DNA from: Xaviernesmea rhizosphaerae
GTDB taxonomy: Bacteria > Pseudomonadota > Alphaproteobacteria > Rhizobiales > Rhizobiaceae
Length of the DNA stretch: 64,000 nt
Assembly (NCBI RefSeq): GCF_001938945.1
Contig: NZ_MKIO01000027.1
Span: 41,550-105,549 of the forward strand
Direction: 5' to 3'
This document shows positions 18,562 to 28,863 of the stretch, in pieces. A program made the translations under genes and the position numbers. Position 1 is the stretch's first letter. Every line of letters begins with the position of its first letter. The notes under the pieces are model-generated. The model did no database searches. It saw only the letters and a list, made by a program, of their open reading frames with translations, and had not been told where the DNA came from.

Positions 18562-19992
18562 TTACTTGCGGTAACCGAGCTTCACGAGTTCGGCCTCGGC
18601 TGCGGTGGCGGCCTGGTCCAGGGCGTCATCAGGCTTGATCTCGCCGACGATCGCCTTGTAGATGAACGGGGCGACGACCTGCAGGACCTGCGCGTGGAAC
18701 GGGAAGGGCGGAGCGCCGGCAAACAACTTGCCGTCATCACGCATCAGCGTGTAGTAGCCGCTGACCTTCTTGTCCTGCTCGACGATCTTCGGATCGTCAT
18801 AGGTCGAGTTCATCACGATGCGGGAGCCGGCCAGCGCCCAGTCGGTCTGAACGGACGTCTGTCCGATATATTGCAGGAACAGGAGCGATGCGTCCTTGTT
18901 CTTCGACGAATGCGGGATGCCGAACGCACCACCATCATAATAGCCGATATAGCCCTTGCCGGCTTTGGCGGCCTCCATGACGCCCGCTTCGACCGGCGGC
19001 AGCGCCACGCCGACCTTCCCGACAACGGTCGACTTGCTTTCGTCGGTGGCGATCCAGGCCGCGTTCTCACCATAGACGAGACCCTGAGCCGCACGTCCCG
19101 CAGCAAAGGTGCCGGCGACCTCATCCCATGTGGAGGAGGTGGATTCCGGCGGCGCGTATTTCAGCAGGTCGACCCAGTAGTTGAGCGCCTTCTTCGAAGC
19201 GGCGGAGTTCATCTGGCCGCCATGGGCTTCCGTTGCCGCGAAGGTCTTGCCGTCGATGCCCCAGTTGTACACGCCGAAGGTCGGCGCGACCGATTCGAAG
19301 AACTCGTAGAAGGCGGCAGGGTGGCTGGACGAAGCCTGCACCGTCGTTCCCCAGAGCTCCTTGTCCGCGCCATATTCGGCGAAGAACTTGGCGATCCGGG
19401 TGTATTCCTCATGGGTCGTGGCCGGCTTCAGATCGGCGCCGGTCTTGTCCTTGTAGGACTTCTGGATCGCCGGATCGTCGAACAGATCCTTGCGGTACAG
19501 GTAAGGCTTGATGAACGCTTCCATGGGAACACCCATGACATCGCCCGACTTCGGATCCTTGAAGTAGTTCAGGAAGGTGGTGAAGTTCTCCGGCTTGAAG
19601 TCGGGGGACGCGATCTTGGCATTATCGGCGAGCGACTTGGTGATATCGACCAGGAAGTTGCGGGCCAGATAGGTGTAGACGATGTCCTGCTCGATATAGA
19701 CGAAGTCATAGATGCCGGTATTGGCCTCCATGTCCTTGATCGCCTTGTCGTACATCTGGTCCCAGGACGTGGCCTCGAATTCGACCTTGATGCCCGTCTC
19801 TTGCGTGAATTTGGGACCGAGAACCTGCTCGACATATTTCGAGGCAGGCGTCGATTCCGAGATGCCCCGGATCGTCGCGCCCTGATAGGGCTGCGCGGCA
19901 GTCTTCCACCAGGAATCCTGCGCCAGGGCGGTCGAGCACCATAGGCCGAGCGAAAGGCAGCCCACGCCTACGGCTTTGATGAAACTGTTCAT
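18562..19992 (-). CDS. Polyol ABC importer periplasmic binding protein
   Basis: A 476-residue solute-binding protein (family 1, larger polyol-type). A signal peptide covers residues 1-24 ([20 protein letters not shown], ending ALA). The mature part shows [18 protein letters not shown] and [16 protein letters not shown]. The ATG at 19992 follows GGAGGACAACA, a strong site. It is the first gene of the operon and divergent from the AraC-type gene at 20236. A 130-bp gap follows before the permeases, usual for operons that make excess binding protein. Confidence 0.9.
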   Translation of the reverse strand: MNSFIKAVGVGCLSLGLWCSTALAQDSWWKTAAQPYQGATIRGISESTPASKYVEQVLGPKFTQETGIKVEFEATSWDQMYDKAIKDMEANTGIYDFVYIEQDIVYTYLARNFLVDITKSLADNAKIASPDFKPENFTTFLNYFKDPKSGDVMGVPMEAFIKPYLYRKDLFDDPAIQKSYKDKTGADLKPATTHEEYTRIAKFFAEYGADKELWGTTVQASSSHPAAFYEFFESVAPTFGVYNWGIDGKTFAATEAHGGQMNSAASKKALNYWVDLLKYAPPESTSSTWDEVAGTFAAGRAAQGLVYGENAAWIATDESKSTVVGKVGVALPPVEAGVMEAAKAGKGYIGYYDGGAFGIPHSSKNKDASLLFLQYIGQTSVQTDWALAGSRIVMNSTYDDPKIVEQDKKVSGYYTLMRDDGKLFAGAPPFPFHAQVLQVVAPFIYKAIVGEIKPDDALDQAATAAEAELVKLGYRK

Positions 19993-20164
19993 TGTTGTCC
20001 TCCATCCCATCGAAAAATCTATTTCGGTCAAGCGTGTTCAACTCTCCTCCGACACGCTCAACAGGGACTAATCTTTGTGGATAGAACAGGTAGACACAAG
20101 CGCCGCCGTTGCGTCATACTGATACTCTCATGCGCATATTGGCCATAAAACGCATGAATTTCTG

Positions 20165-20177
20165 TGTGCATTGCACA
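20165..20177. promoter_or_regulatory. Palindrome in the divergent polyol promoter region
   Basis: TGTGCA-T-TGCACA is a perfect 6+1+6 palindrome between the binding-protein gene and the araC-type gene. A 12-base direct repeat AATATGTGTTGA lies at 20182-20193 and again at 20270-20281, the second inside the araC-type coding region. Any of these could be a regulator site; AraC proteins commonly use direct repeats. Binding is not shown. Confidence 0.35.
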
Positions 20178-20235
20178 ATTCAATATGTGTTGAGAAAGCA
20201 AGAGCGCGTGTCGGATCACGCCGGAGGGGGTGGGC

Positions 20236-21159
20236 ATGTCCGTCATTTCGCCGAAGATCGCGAGATTTGAATATGTGTTGACCGGCGCGGACGAGACATT
20301 CCTCTGGCGCCGCGATGATTATCCCTGGGAGCGCAATGTCTGGAATTTCCATCCTGAGATTGAAATCCACTATGTTTCAAATGCCAGCGGGGTCTTACTG
20401 GCCGGCGATCATGTCGGCGCATTTACGCCCGGCCATATCTCGATGATCGGCAGCAATCTGCCGCATGACTGGGTGACGCCCCTCAAGCCCGGCGAGCGCA
20501 TTGCGGGACGCGACATCGTCATCCAGTTCCTGCCATCCAAGCTGGAGCAGGCCTCTGCCTTTCTCCCGGAACTGGCGGGATTCCGCGAGTTCTTCACCCG
20601 CGCCCAGCGTGGGCTTTCGTTCAAGGGACAGGCGCGGGAAAGGGCGGAGGCGCTGATCCTCGACATGGAGTTTCAGACCGGCTCGGTCCGGCTTTCGACC
20701 TTCCTGTCCCTGCTCTCGCTGCTGCGCGACACGGATGAGGTCGATATATTGTCGTCGGAAGCCTATGTGCCCGACCTGAGCTCTGGCTCCCTCGAGGCGC
20801 TGCAAATGGTCTTCGCGCATATCTTCGCAAACCTCTCGGAGGACATTCGTCTGCCTGACATGGCCCGCATGGTCGATATGAGCGACAGTTCCTTTTCACG
20901 GTTCTTCAAGAAGAACAGCGGCAACAGCTTTACCGATCACGTCAACAAGCTTCGCATCTGGAAAGCGGGTCAGCTCCTGACGGACACGTCCATGCCGATA
21001 ACGGACATCTGCTTCGAGGTGGGATTTCGCAATCTCTCCAATTTCAATCGCGTCTTCCTGCGGCACCACAACCTGACCCCCTCGCGATATCGCAAGCTCT
21101 CCACCAACCGAAGGACCGTTCCGCTCCCGCAGACGACGGCAGGTCCTCTGCCAGTCTAG
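20236..21159 (+). CDS. AraC-family regulator of the polyol operon
   Basis: A 307-residue regulator. The N-terminal part (about 1-190) looks like a cupin sensor (WNFHPEIEIHYVSNASGVLL, ISMIGSNLPHDW). The C-terminal ~100 residues hold the two HTHs: LPDMARMVDMSDSSFSRFF and ITDICFEVGFRNLSNFNRVF, with LTPSRYRK at the end. The start ATG at 20236 follows CGGAGGGGG at good spacing; a GTG two codons earlier is less likely. It is transcribed away from the polyol transporter operon and is its probable activator, likely responding to the polyol or ketose. Confidence 0.9.
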   Translation: MSVISPKIARFEYVLTGADETFLWRRDDYPWERNVWNFHPEIEIHYVSNASGVLLAGDHVGAFTPGHISMIGSNLPHDWVTPLKPGERIAGRDIVIQFLPSKLEQASAFLPELAGFREFFTRAQRGLSFKGQARERAEALILDMEFQTGSVRLSTFLSLLSLLRDTDEVDILSSEAYVPDLSSGSLEALQMVFAHIFANLSEDIRLPDMARMVDMSDSSFSRFFKKNSGNSFTDHVNKLRIWKAGQLLTDTSMPITDICFEVGFRNLSNFNRVFLRHHNLTPSRYRKLSTNRRTVPLPQTTAGPLPV

Positions 21160-21288
21160 GGTCAGGACTCTAGTGTAAGGACCCGTAGAAAGAGCAATCC
21201 TCTGATGTGCACACGTTCACGTCTCCTTGCGACCGGCGGACGGGAATGGGCCCTGCTTTGCGCCACTCTCCTCGCTTCGGTCGTCTTT

Positions 21289-21363
21289 GACCTGCAGCGC
21301 ATTGAGGTGTTGTCGAAGGTCGTTGCCGGGCGGATGACGACGGTGTCGGCCGCGAGCCTGCTG
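21289..21363 (+). mobile_element. Possible ISNCY-type transposase remnant
   Basis: The frame reads DLQRIEVLSKVVAGRMTTVS followed by AASLL, which looks like the N-terminal HTH region of ISNCY-family transposases (pattern ELQR-x-EVL-x-x-V-x-x-GR-x-x-x-x-x-AA-x-x-L). Immediately after, similarity ends and no transposase body, terminal repeats or target duplication can be seen. It lies in a 435-bp non-coding gap. Call made by eye from family memory. Confidence 0.4.
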
Positions 21364-21594
21364 TTCCGTCATGCGTGGCGATGGCGAAGATCCCAGGCTC
21401 CCCAACGGTTGTCGCCGCAGCGGGAACGGGCGACTTCGTCACGCCTTCGAGCGGGTGGCCACACGGTCGAGGATCCGATTGTTTAAATCGCTCACCACCA
21501 ACGCGATCGAGAGACAAGGGGCGAGCCAGAGGCTCAAGGCAAAACGGGAGAGGCCATGCCCCTCCCGTCCTCAAGCCTGTAAGAAAGCCTTCGC

Positions 21595-23736
21595 TTACGA
21601 CGCCATCCGGTATTCCTGGCGGTGGGCGGAGGGGCGGCCGCCAACGCGGAAGCGCTGGACCATGTCGGCGAGACGTTCGGTCTCCTGGCTCAGGCTCTGG
21701 GCGGCGGCGGTGGTTTCTTCCACCATGGCCGCGTTCTGCTGGGTCACCTTGTCCATCTGGTCGCCGGCGGCGGCCACTTCGCGCAGGCTGTTGGCCTGGT
21801 CGCGGGCCGAGGCGGCGATGTCGGAAATGGTGCTGCTCATGTCCGCCACCTGCTGGACGATCTCCGCCAGCGAGACGCCGGACTGGCTGACCAGATTGAC
21901 ACCGGTTTCGACCTGGGCGGTGGAGGTGGAGATCAGGCTCTTGATCTCGCGCGCCGCCTGGGCGGAACGCTGGGCCAGTTCGCGCACTTCCTGGGCGACG
22001 ACGGCGAAGCCACGGCCGGCCTCCCCGGCGCGGGCGGCTTCCACGCCGGCATTGAGCGCGAGCAGGTTGGTCTGGAAGGCGATCTCGTCGATCACGCCGA
22101 TGATGTTGCCGATCTTGGCCGATGAGCCCTGGATTTCGGCCATGGCCTCGATGGCGCGGTTGACGATCGCGCCGCCCTTCTGGGCATTGTCGCGCGCCGC
22201 GGCGACGGCCTGCTGGGCCTGGCCGGCACCTTCCGCCGTCCCGTTGACACCGCGCGTCACCTCGCTGATTGCGGCCACGGTCTCTTCCAGCGAGGCGGCC
22301 TGCTGCTCGGTGCGGTGGGCCAGATCGTTGGAGGCGCTGGAGATTTCGGCAAGGCCCGAGCGGATGGCGGCAATCGTGCCGATGACCGAGCCCAGCGCCT
22401 GCTCCAGGCTGTCCATCGAGCTGTTGAAGTGGTCGCGGATCGGAGCATAGCGCGGATCGACGGCGCCGATGCGCAGGGTGAGGTCGCCGTGCGACAGCGC
22501 GTCGAGGCCCTTGGAAATTTCCTGGAAGGCCTGTTCCATGGTCTTGGCGTCGGCAAGGCGCTCGGCCTCCTGGCGCAGCCGCTGTTCCTCGCCGGCGAGG
22601 CGCGCGCGCTCGGCATTGGCTTCGGCCACCAGCTTGGCGCGGCCGGTTTCCTGGAAGACCTGCAGCGAGCGGGCCATGGCGCCCAGCTCGTGACGGTGCT
22701 CCGCGCCTTCGATCACGATCGTTTCGTCACCATGGGCGAGGCGTTCCATGCTCGCCGCCATCTTGCGCACGGCGCCCGAGATCAGCCGGCCGGTGAAATA
22801 GGCAAGAACCAGGCCGATGACGATCAGGAGCGCGCTGATGATCAGCGTGGTCGTCGTGGCCGAAGCGACCATATCCTGTACCGAGCCGTCCAGCGTCGTC
22901 TGCGAGGTGCTGACCGCAGCCTGCAGACCGGCAAAGCCGCTGCTGATCTTCGGCGCGAGCAGATCGAGCTTTTCCTTGCGGATCTTGCCACTGGCCAGAA
23001 GCACGTCGCGCAGTTCCGCCATGCGGGCGGTGTAGTTTTGCATCAGCTGCGTCGCGCCGAGCACGCGCTTGTTCTGCAGCTCGTTCCTGGCCACCTTGGC
23101 GGCCTCGGCATTCAGCGCCAGCGCCTGGCTCAGCGCGGCCTGGGCGCTGTCATAGGCGTCGAGATCGTCGGCATGGACGAAGCGCTCCGAGAAATAGAGG
23201 CTGCGGTTGAGCGCGTCCAGCGTGTCGCCGGCCGCATGCATCAGGGCGATGTCGTTCTGGCGCCAGGCGCTGCGCAGCACATCCTTCAGCGCGATGACCG
23301 TCCAGGGGCCATATTCGGTGACCTTGCCGAGCAGGGCGTCGCGGCGGGCCTGCAGGCTGATGATTTCGGCGAAGGCTTCGCCATAAGCGCGCATGTCCGC
23401 GTTGATCGCCTGGAGGCCGGAGGCCAGCTTCGGGTCGTTCGACAGCCGCGGGTCGCCCTTCAGAAAGGCGTCCAGACCGGTGCGGAACTGGCTGACCGTC
23501 TCATCGCCCGGCGCGACGCGGAAACGCTCCGCCGCCATCTGGATCTCATGCAGGCTGTTGGAAGAGCCCGCGATCGCCATGGTCTGGCCGGCGGTGTCGC
23601 GATAGGAGGAGAAGATCGAGGAAAGCCCGTTCATGCCGGAAATGGCATTGGCGGACAGGATGCTCATCAGCAGGATCAGGGGCAGGAAGCCGAGGGTGAT
23701 CTGGGTGCGAATGCCCAGTCTGTTCCAGAAATGCAT
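21595..23736 (-). CDS. Methyl-accepting chemotaxis protein with large periplasmic sensor
   Basis: A 713-residue transmembrane chemoreceptor. One helix near residues 8-30, then a ~260-residue all-helical periplasmic region resembling the HBM (helical bimodular) sensor, a second helix around 292-314 ([20 protein letters not shown]), HAMP segments and a signalling domain with the tip [20 protein letters not shown]. The ATG at 23736 follows GAGGAACC and lies 20 bases after the stop of the sugar-binding-protein gene, so both are cotranscribed. It probably senses the liganded binding protein directly. The C terminus ([13 protein letters not shown]) lacks a CheR-docking pentapeptide. Confidence 0.92.
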   Translation of the reverse strand: MHFWNRLGIRTQITLGFLPLILLMSILSANAISGMNGLSSIFSSYRDTAGQTMAIAGSSNSLHEIQMAAERFRVAPGDETVSQFRTGLDAFLKGDPRLSNDPKLASGLQAINADMRAYGEAFAEIISLQARRDALLGKVTEYGPWTVIALKDVLRSAWRQNDIALMHAAGDTLDALNRSLYFSERFVHADDLDAYDSAQAALSQALALNAEAAKVARNELQNKRVLGATQLMQNYTARMAELRDVLLASGKIRKEKLDLLAPKISSGFAGLQAAVSTSQTTLDGSVQDMVASATTTTLIISALLIVIGLVLAYFTGRLISGAVRKMAASMERLAHGDETIVIEGAEHRHELGAMARSLQVFQETGRAKLVAEANAERARLAGEEQRLRQEAERLADAKTMEQAFQEISKGLDALSHGDLTLRIGAVDPRYAPIRDHFNSSMDSLEQALGSVIGTIAAIRSGLAEISSASNDLAHRTEQQAASLEETVAAISEVTRGVNGTAEGAGQAQQAVAAARDNAQKGGAIVNRAIEAMAEIQGSSAKIGNIIGVIDEIAFQTNLLALNAGVEAARAGEAGRGFAVVAQEVRELAQRSAQAAREIKSLISTSTAQVETGVNLVSQSGVSLAEIVQQVADMSSTISDIAASARDQANSLREVAAAGDQMDKVTQQNAAMVEETTAAAQSLSQETERLADMVQRFRVGGRPSAHRQEYRMAS

Positions 23737-23756
23737 GGCGGTGGTTCCTCGCGCTC

Positions 23757-24680
23757 TCACTGGCTCTTCGGAAGATATTGGGGAAGGTTCTGCTGCGTCA
23801 CCAGCTGGAAGGGGATGTAGGTTTCGCGGGGAACCTTCTGTCCGGCGGCGAGCTTGATCGCGGCCTCCACGGCGCCTTTGCCCTGTCCGTTCGCATCCTG
23901 CAGCACGGTCATGTCGAGATCGCCGGCCTGCATGGCCATCAGCGCGTCATTGGTGGCGTCGATGCCGGCAATGACGATGTCCTTGGGCGCACGGCCGGCC
24001 TGCTTCAGTCCCTGGATGGCGCCCAGCGCCATTTCGTCATTGTTGGCAATGACAGCATCGAAGGTGACGCCGGCCTTCAGCCATTCCTGCATCTGCTGGC
24101 TGGCATAGTCGCGCGACCAGTACGCCGCCTGACGCTCCACGATCTGGATGCCGCTGCAGTCGGGTTGCGCGAAAACGGCGTCGACGTCATTGGTGCGCGT
24201 GCGGGCGGCGAAGTGGAACGGCTCGCCGATCAGCACCACCGCCTTGCCCTTGCCGTGAAGCTGGCGGCAGACCTCCTGCGCCTGCAGCGTGCCGGACTCC
24301 TTCTCGTCGGAGGCGACGTAAACCTGGCTGTCCGGCAGGTCCGCCAGATTGGCCGGGCTGGTGTTGACGAAGACCAGCGGCACGCCGGCCTGCTTGCCGA
24401 TCTCGGTCATGCGCGGACCCTGGTCGCCATCGGAGGAGATGACGATCATGGCGTCGATCTTCTGCCCCGCGCTTTTGCGCATCTGCTCCAGCTGGAGCTC
24501 GCGGTCGCCATTGGCGCTCTCGACGATCAGCGTCACGCCGGGCTTCGCCTGCGCGGCCGCCTTCATCGCGTCCACCAGCAGGGCGCGGAACTTGTCGAGC
24601 TTGGATGTCGAGACGACGATTGTTCCGGCATGGGCCGCCGTCGCCGACAGCAGCGCTGCCAAGGCTATTACAAGTTTCAT
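23757..24680 (-). CDS. Orphan RbsB-like periplasmic binding protein paired with chemoreceptor
   Basis: A 307-residue CUT2-type binding protein with signal peptide [18 protein letters not shown]. The mature protein has the periplasmic-binding-protein-4 pattern: [59 protein letters not shown] and [20 protein letters not shown]. No ABC ATPase or permease lies near; the only neighbour in the operon is the chemoreceptor 20 bases downstream. The ATG at 24680 was preferred to a GTG at 24689 because of a GGAG nine bases before it. Likely role: ligand capture for chemotaxis rather than uptake. Confidence 0.9.
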   Translation of the reverse strand: MKLVIALAALLSATAAHAGTIVVSTSKLDKFRALLVDAMKAAAQAKPGVTLIVESANGDRELQLEQMRKSAGQKIDAMIVISSDGDQGPRMTEIGKQAGVPLVFVNTSPANLADLPDSQVYVASDEKESGTLQAQEVCRQLHGKGKAVVLIGEPFHFAARTRTNDVDAVFAQPDCSGIQIVERQAAYWSRDYASQQMQEWLKAGVTFDAVIANNDEMALGAIQGLKQAGRAPKDIVIAGIDATNDALMAMQAGDLDMTVLQDANGQGKGAVEAAIKLAAGQKVPRETYIPFQLVTQQNLPQYLPKSQ

Positions 24681-24963
24681 CCGCACCACGCTCCGATCTC
24701 TCCATCGTCATCTCTGTGCGAATGTTTTTCAGTTATCTTTTAAGTAACGGTTTATCGGCGCGCCAATTGGTCTTAATTTTACAGAAATCCGATTCAAAGG
24801 CAGAGAACGGACGAACTATCGTTCCGGCATGACGGAGATGTTGAGACTTCGTAAACCGGCAATACATGGATTTTAGGGGGGGCTTCTCCAGATGTTGAGT
24901 CTCGACGGAGCGTCTGCCGCCGCGGGCGGGCGGCCTTCTTTCCTGCCGTCCGGCGATGTCTTC

Positions 24964-26007
24964 TCAGGGCAGAGGCGGCCTGGTCTGGCGCAGGCGCGAG
25001 GGGGCGATGCCGTAGACGCGCTTGAAGGCGCGGGCGAAATGGGCGGCGCTGCGAAAGCCGACATCCAGCGCGATGTCGATCAGCGCGGCCTGCGATTGCG
25101 TCATCAGCGCATGCGCCTTCTTCAGCCGCATCAGCGTATAGGCCTGGGCGGGCGACATGGCGAGGCTCACCTGGAAGATGCGCTCCATCTGCCGGCGCGA
25201 CATGCCGATGCTCTCGGCGATCTCGTCGATCGAGCGGGGATCGGCAAGGTTCTGCTCCATGGTGATCAGCGCGGCGCGGATGCGCGGATCGGCGGTGCTC
25301 GTATCCAGCGTGTCTTCCAGCGGCTTGCGCGATTGCGTGTCGGTGGGCTTGCGCGCCCGGTCGATCTGCAGCACTTCCAGCGCGTTCAGCTCCGCCTTGC
25401 GGCTGATCTTGGCGCGCACGAGAAAGGCCGCCATGTCGGCCGAGGAACTGCCCCCGGCGCAGGAGCCGCGCTGGCCGTCGAAATTATAGAGCCGGTCGGA
25501 GCGCACCTGATGATCGGGAAAGCGCTGGCGGAACTCGTCGTGATGCAGCCAGCTCACACAGGTCTGGTGCTGGCGCAGAAGGCCCGCTTCCGCCAGGATG
25601 AAGGTGCCGGTGCACAGGCCGATCAGCGGCACGCGGGCGCGCGCCGCGTCCTTGAGATAGCGCAGGGTCTCCTCGTCCACCGGCCGCTCGACGCTCAACA
25701 GACCGCCGCACATCACCAGCACGTCGAAGCGCGTGGGCGCGACGAAATCGCAGGTGGGCGCCACCTGCACGCCGCAGCTGGAGCGGATCAGGAGACGCGT
25801 GCTGCCCAGCACCTCCCAGTCGGCCAGCACGCGGCCGGAACGGTCGCGCTCGTCGGAGGCGAGCCGGAGCGTGTCGACGAACAGCGAGAAGGCCGAGAGC
25901 GTGAAGGATTTCGCCAGGATGAAGCCGACCTTGAGCTTCACCGCGGCGTCGCCGACGACGGGTTTGCGTCCCGCGCCCGGCACTGCGGCTGTAAGAAGAT
26001 GCGCCAA
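24964..26007 (-). CDS. GlxA-type AraC regulator with DJ-1/PfpI domain
   Basis: A 347-residue regulator. Residues ~25-200 form a class I glutamine amidotransferase-like (DJ-1/PfpI) domain with LIGLCTGTFILAEAGLL around the nucleophile-elbow Cys and VCVSWLHHDEF-like strand (seen as TCVSWLHHDEFRQRF). The C-terminal ~100 residues are an AraC HTH pair: IDEIAESIGMSRRQMERIF and LIDIALDVGFRSAAHFARAF. Rhizobial homologues include regulators of glycine betaine, carnitine or arginine catabolism. No target operon adjoins it, so its regulon is unknown. It is monocistronic, with no gene in the 283 bases downstream. Confidence 0.88.
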   Translation of the reverse strand: MAHLLTAAVPGAGRKPVVGDAAVKLKVGFILAKSFTLSAFSLFVDTLRLASDERDRSGRVLADWEVLGSTRLLIRSSCGVQVAPTCDFVAPTRFDVLVMCGGLLSVERPVDEETLRYLKDAARARVPLIGLCTGTFILAEAGLLRQHQTCVSWLHHDEFRQRFPDHQVRSDRLYNFDGQRGSCAGGSSSADMAAFLVRAKISRKAELNALEVLQIDRARKPTDTQSRKPLEDTLDTSTADPRIRAALITMEQNLADPRSIDEIAESIGMSRRQMERIFQVSLAMSPAQAYTLMRLKKAHALMTQSQAALIDIALDVGFRSAAHFARAFKRVYGIAPSRLRQTRPPLP

Positions 26008-26239
26008 GCGCGCCTCCCTTGCTGATCTCTCCCCGCCGATCTCCTGCCAGCATGGCGAACCCGCCAGGGTGGTTCACCCCGCGCCGTCGGTTGGGCCCTC
26101 TGGTTCGACCATGTCCGCCCTGCCACCGTCAAGGCGCGAACGCGGCAGGCGTCATCCTGTCTTCGCCACGACATTCCTTGCCTTTGGCCACAAGGGCGGC
26201 ATGGGGCTGTGGGATGGCGTACTCGCCTCTTCCCAAACG

Positions 26240-26279
26240 TGACAGTGCCGCGCCTGATCTCGCAGGCGCGGCACTGTCA
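26240..26279. terminator. Perfect hairpin downstream of the MFS gene
   Basis: A 17-bp perfect stem (TGACAGTGCCGCGCCTG and its complement) with a six-base loop ATCTCG, 57 bases after the MFS gene stop. No T-run follows, so termination may rely on Rho or the structure may be an mRNA end stabiliser. The rest of the 329-bp gap to the GlxA-type gene shows nothing else. Confidence 0.65.
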
Positions 26280-26336
26280 AATACGGTTCCGGTCTCCGTC
26301 CGGCCGGAGGGCGAAGCGCTGTCGGAAAGGATAGAC

Positions 26337-27503
26337 TCAGCAGGCCTGCCCCGCGACCCGGGCCGGCGCGCGGCGGCGCAAGAGGGCGAGGAACAGGAGG
26401 CCGGCCAGCGCCATGGCCGCGCCGGCGACGGGCACCATGGCGGTGCCGAGCCCGGCATCGATCACCAGCCCGCCGGCGGCTGCTCCCACGGCATTGCCGA
26501 GATTGAAGGCGCCGATGTTGAGCGCCGAGGCGAGGTTCGGTGCCGCGCCAGCCTCTTCCATCACCCGCATCTGCAAGGGCGGCACCAGAGCGAAGCTGGC
26601 AATGCCCCAGAGGAAGATCAGCACGGCGGCAGCACCCGCGGAGCCTGCCAGCCCGGCAAACAGCAGGAGCACCACCACCAGCCCGGCCAGCGACGCCGCC
26701 AGCGTGCCATCCACCGAGCGGTCGGCGAAGCGCCCGCCCACCCAGTTGCCCGCCGTCAGCCCCAGGCCATAGATCACGAGCATGGCGGTGACGAAGCCGG
26801 CGGAGGCGCCCGTTTCGGTCGTCAGGATCGGCACGATATAGGTGAACACCGTGAACATGGCGCTGGCGCCAAGGACCGTGAGCGCAAGGGCGGCCAGAAC
26901 CGGGCCGCGGGTGACCACGGCAAGCTCGCGCCTGATGTCGCCGCCCTTTTCGGCCGGCAGAACGGGCAGCGACAGGCGCAGCGCCAGCATGGCGAGCGCG
27001 CCGATGGCGGCAATGCCCCAGAAGGCGGCGCGCCAGCCCAGCGCCTCGCCCACCCATGCCGCCAGTGGCACGCCGCCGACGGTGGCGATGGTCAGGCCGG
27101 AAAACATTGCCGCGACGGCCGAGGCCCGCTTCTCCGCCGGCACCACGCTGGCGGCCACAACCGAGCCGACGCCGAAGAAGGCGCCATGATTGAAGGAGGT
27201 GACGATGCGCGCCACCATCAGCATCTCGTAGGATGTCGACAGCGCCGCCAGGAGATTGCCGAGCGTGAAGATGCCCATCAGCCCGACCAGCAGGCGCCGG
27301 CGGCCGGTGCGGGCGAAGGCGAGCGTCATCAGCGGCGCACCGATCAGCACGCCCAGCGCATAGGCGCTGACCAGCAGGCCGGCGGCAGGGATCGATACGC
27401 CGAGATCGCCCGCGATCAGCGGCAGCATGCCCATGGGCGTGAATTCGGTGACGCCGATGCCGAAGGCGCCGATGGCCAGCGCCAAGAGGGAGGGATTGAT
27501 CAT
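26337..27503 (-). CDS. MFS drug/sugar efflux transporter (AraJ/YdhP type)
   Basis: A 388-residue 12-helix major facilitator beginning INPSLLALAIGAFGIGVTEF, the standard start of the DHA1 AraJ-like subgroup, with TPMGMLPLIAGDLGVSIPAA and the motif A loop ARTGRRRLLVGLM. Such transporters expel sugars, purines or toxic compounds. The ATG at 27503 follows AGAAGGATC. It is divergent from a LysR gene 273 bases away, a common regulator-exporter pairing. Substrate unknown. Confidence 0.9.
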   Translation of the reverse strand: MINPSLLALAIGAFGIGVTEFTPMGMLPLIAGDLGVSIPAAGLLVSAYALGVLIGAPLMTLAFARTGRRRLLVGLMGIFTLGNLLAALSTSYEMLMVARIVTSFNHGAFFGVGSVVAASVVPAEKRASAVAAMFSGLTIATVGGVPLAAWVGEALGWRAAFWGIAAIGALAMLALRLSLPVLPAEKGGDIRRELAVVTRGPVLAALALTVLGASAMFTVFTYIVPILTTETGASAGFVTAMLVIYGLGLTAGNWVGGRFADRSVDGTLAASLAGLVVVLLLFAGLAGSAGAAAVLIFLWGIASFALVPPLQMRVMEEAGAAPNLASALNIGAFNLGNAVGAAAGGLVIDAGLGTAMVPVAGAAMALAGLLFLALLRRRAPARVAGQAC

Positions 27504-27775
27504 GGAATGATCCTTCTCGAGAGGGAGGCAGGCCCCGCCGGGCGAAATGCCGGGAGCGGGAAGCCGCCTCCGAGGGGGAGGGCCCGGAGCGGGGTTGCGA
27601 AAACGGTGTGCGGCTTTCGCCGCGCCGCTGCGGATCCAGATGGAGACGCGCCGCCCGCCCGGACGATGATGTCTATGCAGGCGGCGCATGATTTATTCCG
27701 TCCCAGCATATGGCGCGCTGCAACAGGGCGCAGTAGTGGGATAATCGGACCAGCATCTGTGCGTGGAGATCATAA

Positions 27776-28699
27776 ATGCAGCGGGACAGGATCGACCGGG
27801 CAGGCGACATGCATGTCTTCCTGACAGTCATCAAGACGGGCAATCTCTCGGCCGCCGCGCGTGCGCTGTCGCTGACGCCGTCGGCCGTCAGCCGCATTGT
27901 GGCGCGGCTGGAGGCGCGGCTCGGCGTCAGGCTCCTGCTGCGCACCACCCGCCGGCTCACTCCCACTGCGGAGGGCGAGGCCTATGCCCAGGCGGCGCGG
28001 CGCATCCTCGCCGACCTCGAGGAGACCGAGAGCACGATTGCCGATCAGGCCGCGCCGCGCGGCCGCGTGCGGGTCAGCGCCGCATCCGCCCATGGACGGC
28101 TGGTGGTGGTGCCGCTGCTCGGCGAATTTGCCGAACAGCACCCCGGCATCACCGTGGAAATCGACCTCAGCGACCAGGTGGCCGATATTATCGGCGGGCA
28201 GGCGGATCTCGCCATCCGCTTCGGCCCGCTGCCGGATGGCCCGCTGACGGTGCGGCGGCTGGACGAGACGGGCCGCACCGTGGTGGCTTCTCCCGCCTAT
28301 CTCGCCCGGCATGGGCGGCCGGAGGTGCCGGCCGATCTCGCGCGGCACAATTGCCTCGATTTCAGTTTCCGCCGCGCCGAGCCTGGCTGGCCCTTTCGCG
28401 AGGAAGGTCGAGAACGGCTGCTGAGCGTGAGCGGCAATATTCTGGCGAACAATGGCGAGACCCTGGTGCAGCTGGCGCTTCAGGGCGTCGGCATCACCCG
28501 GGTCGGCAACTTCCACATCGAGGAAGACCTGGCCGCCGGCCGGCTCGTGCCGCTCCTGGAGGCGTTCAACCCCGGCGACCGCGAGCCGATCCAGGCCGTT
28601 TTCCTCGGCGGTCCCTCCATGCCGGCGCGGCTGCGGGTGCTGATCGATTTCCTTGCCGCGCGCATGGGGCGGAGGGCAGCGCGCGGCCAGCCTGGGTAA
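27776..28699 (+). CDS. LysR-family regulator, divergent from MFS exporter
   Basis: A 307-residue LysR regulator. The HTH is at ~10-65 (FLTVIKTGNLSAAARALSLT, SAVSRIVARLEARLGVRLLL) and the effector domain follows (GRVRVSAASAHGRLVVVPLL, QADLAIRFGPLPDGPLTVRR). The CDS starts 272 bases from the divergent exporter gene, so it most likely controls that gene, probably as activator in response to the exported compound. Domain ends and length are normal. Confidence 0.9.
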   Translation: MQRDRIDRAGDMHVFLTVIKTGNLSAAARALSLTPSAVSRIVARLEARLGVRLLLRTTRRLTPTAEGEAYAQAARRILADLEETESTIADQAAPRGRVRVSAASAHGRLVVVPLLGEFAEQHPGITVEIDLSDQVADIIGGQADLAIRFGPLPDGPLTVRRLDETGRTVVASPAYLARHGRPEVPADLARHNCLDFSFRRAEPGWPFREEGRERLLSVSGNILANNGETLVQLALQGVGITRVGNFHIEEDLAAGRLVPLLEAFNPGDREPIQAVFLGGPSMPARLRVLIDFLAARMGRRAARGQPG

Positions 28700-28839
28700 G
28701 CGCCGTCCATCGCGTTTCAGGCGGGCGGCGTTCAAAGATTTGTGAGGTCCTGTCGCTCTGCGCATGCCGGCACCCTGCGCGCATCCTGTCGGGAAGGCTG
28801 CGATCCGCCTGCCTCCGCTTGGCTTATCGCCGCCGAAAA

Positions 28840-28863
28840 CCCGGTTTCCGGCCTGAAACCGGG
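28840..28863. terminator. Hairpin in gap between LysR and YceI genes
   Basis: Perfect 9-bp stem CCCGGTTTC/GAAACCGGG with loop CGGCCT, 140 bases after the LysR gene stop. The flanking 331-bp gap (28700-29030) holds no other recognised feature apart from the YceI promoter region. Confidence 0.45.
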
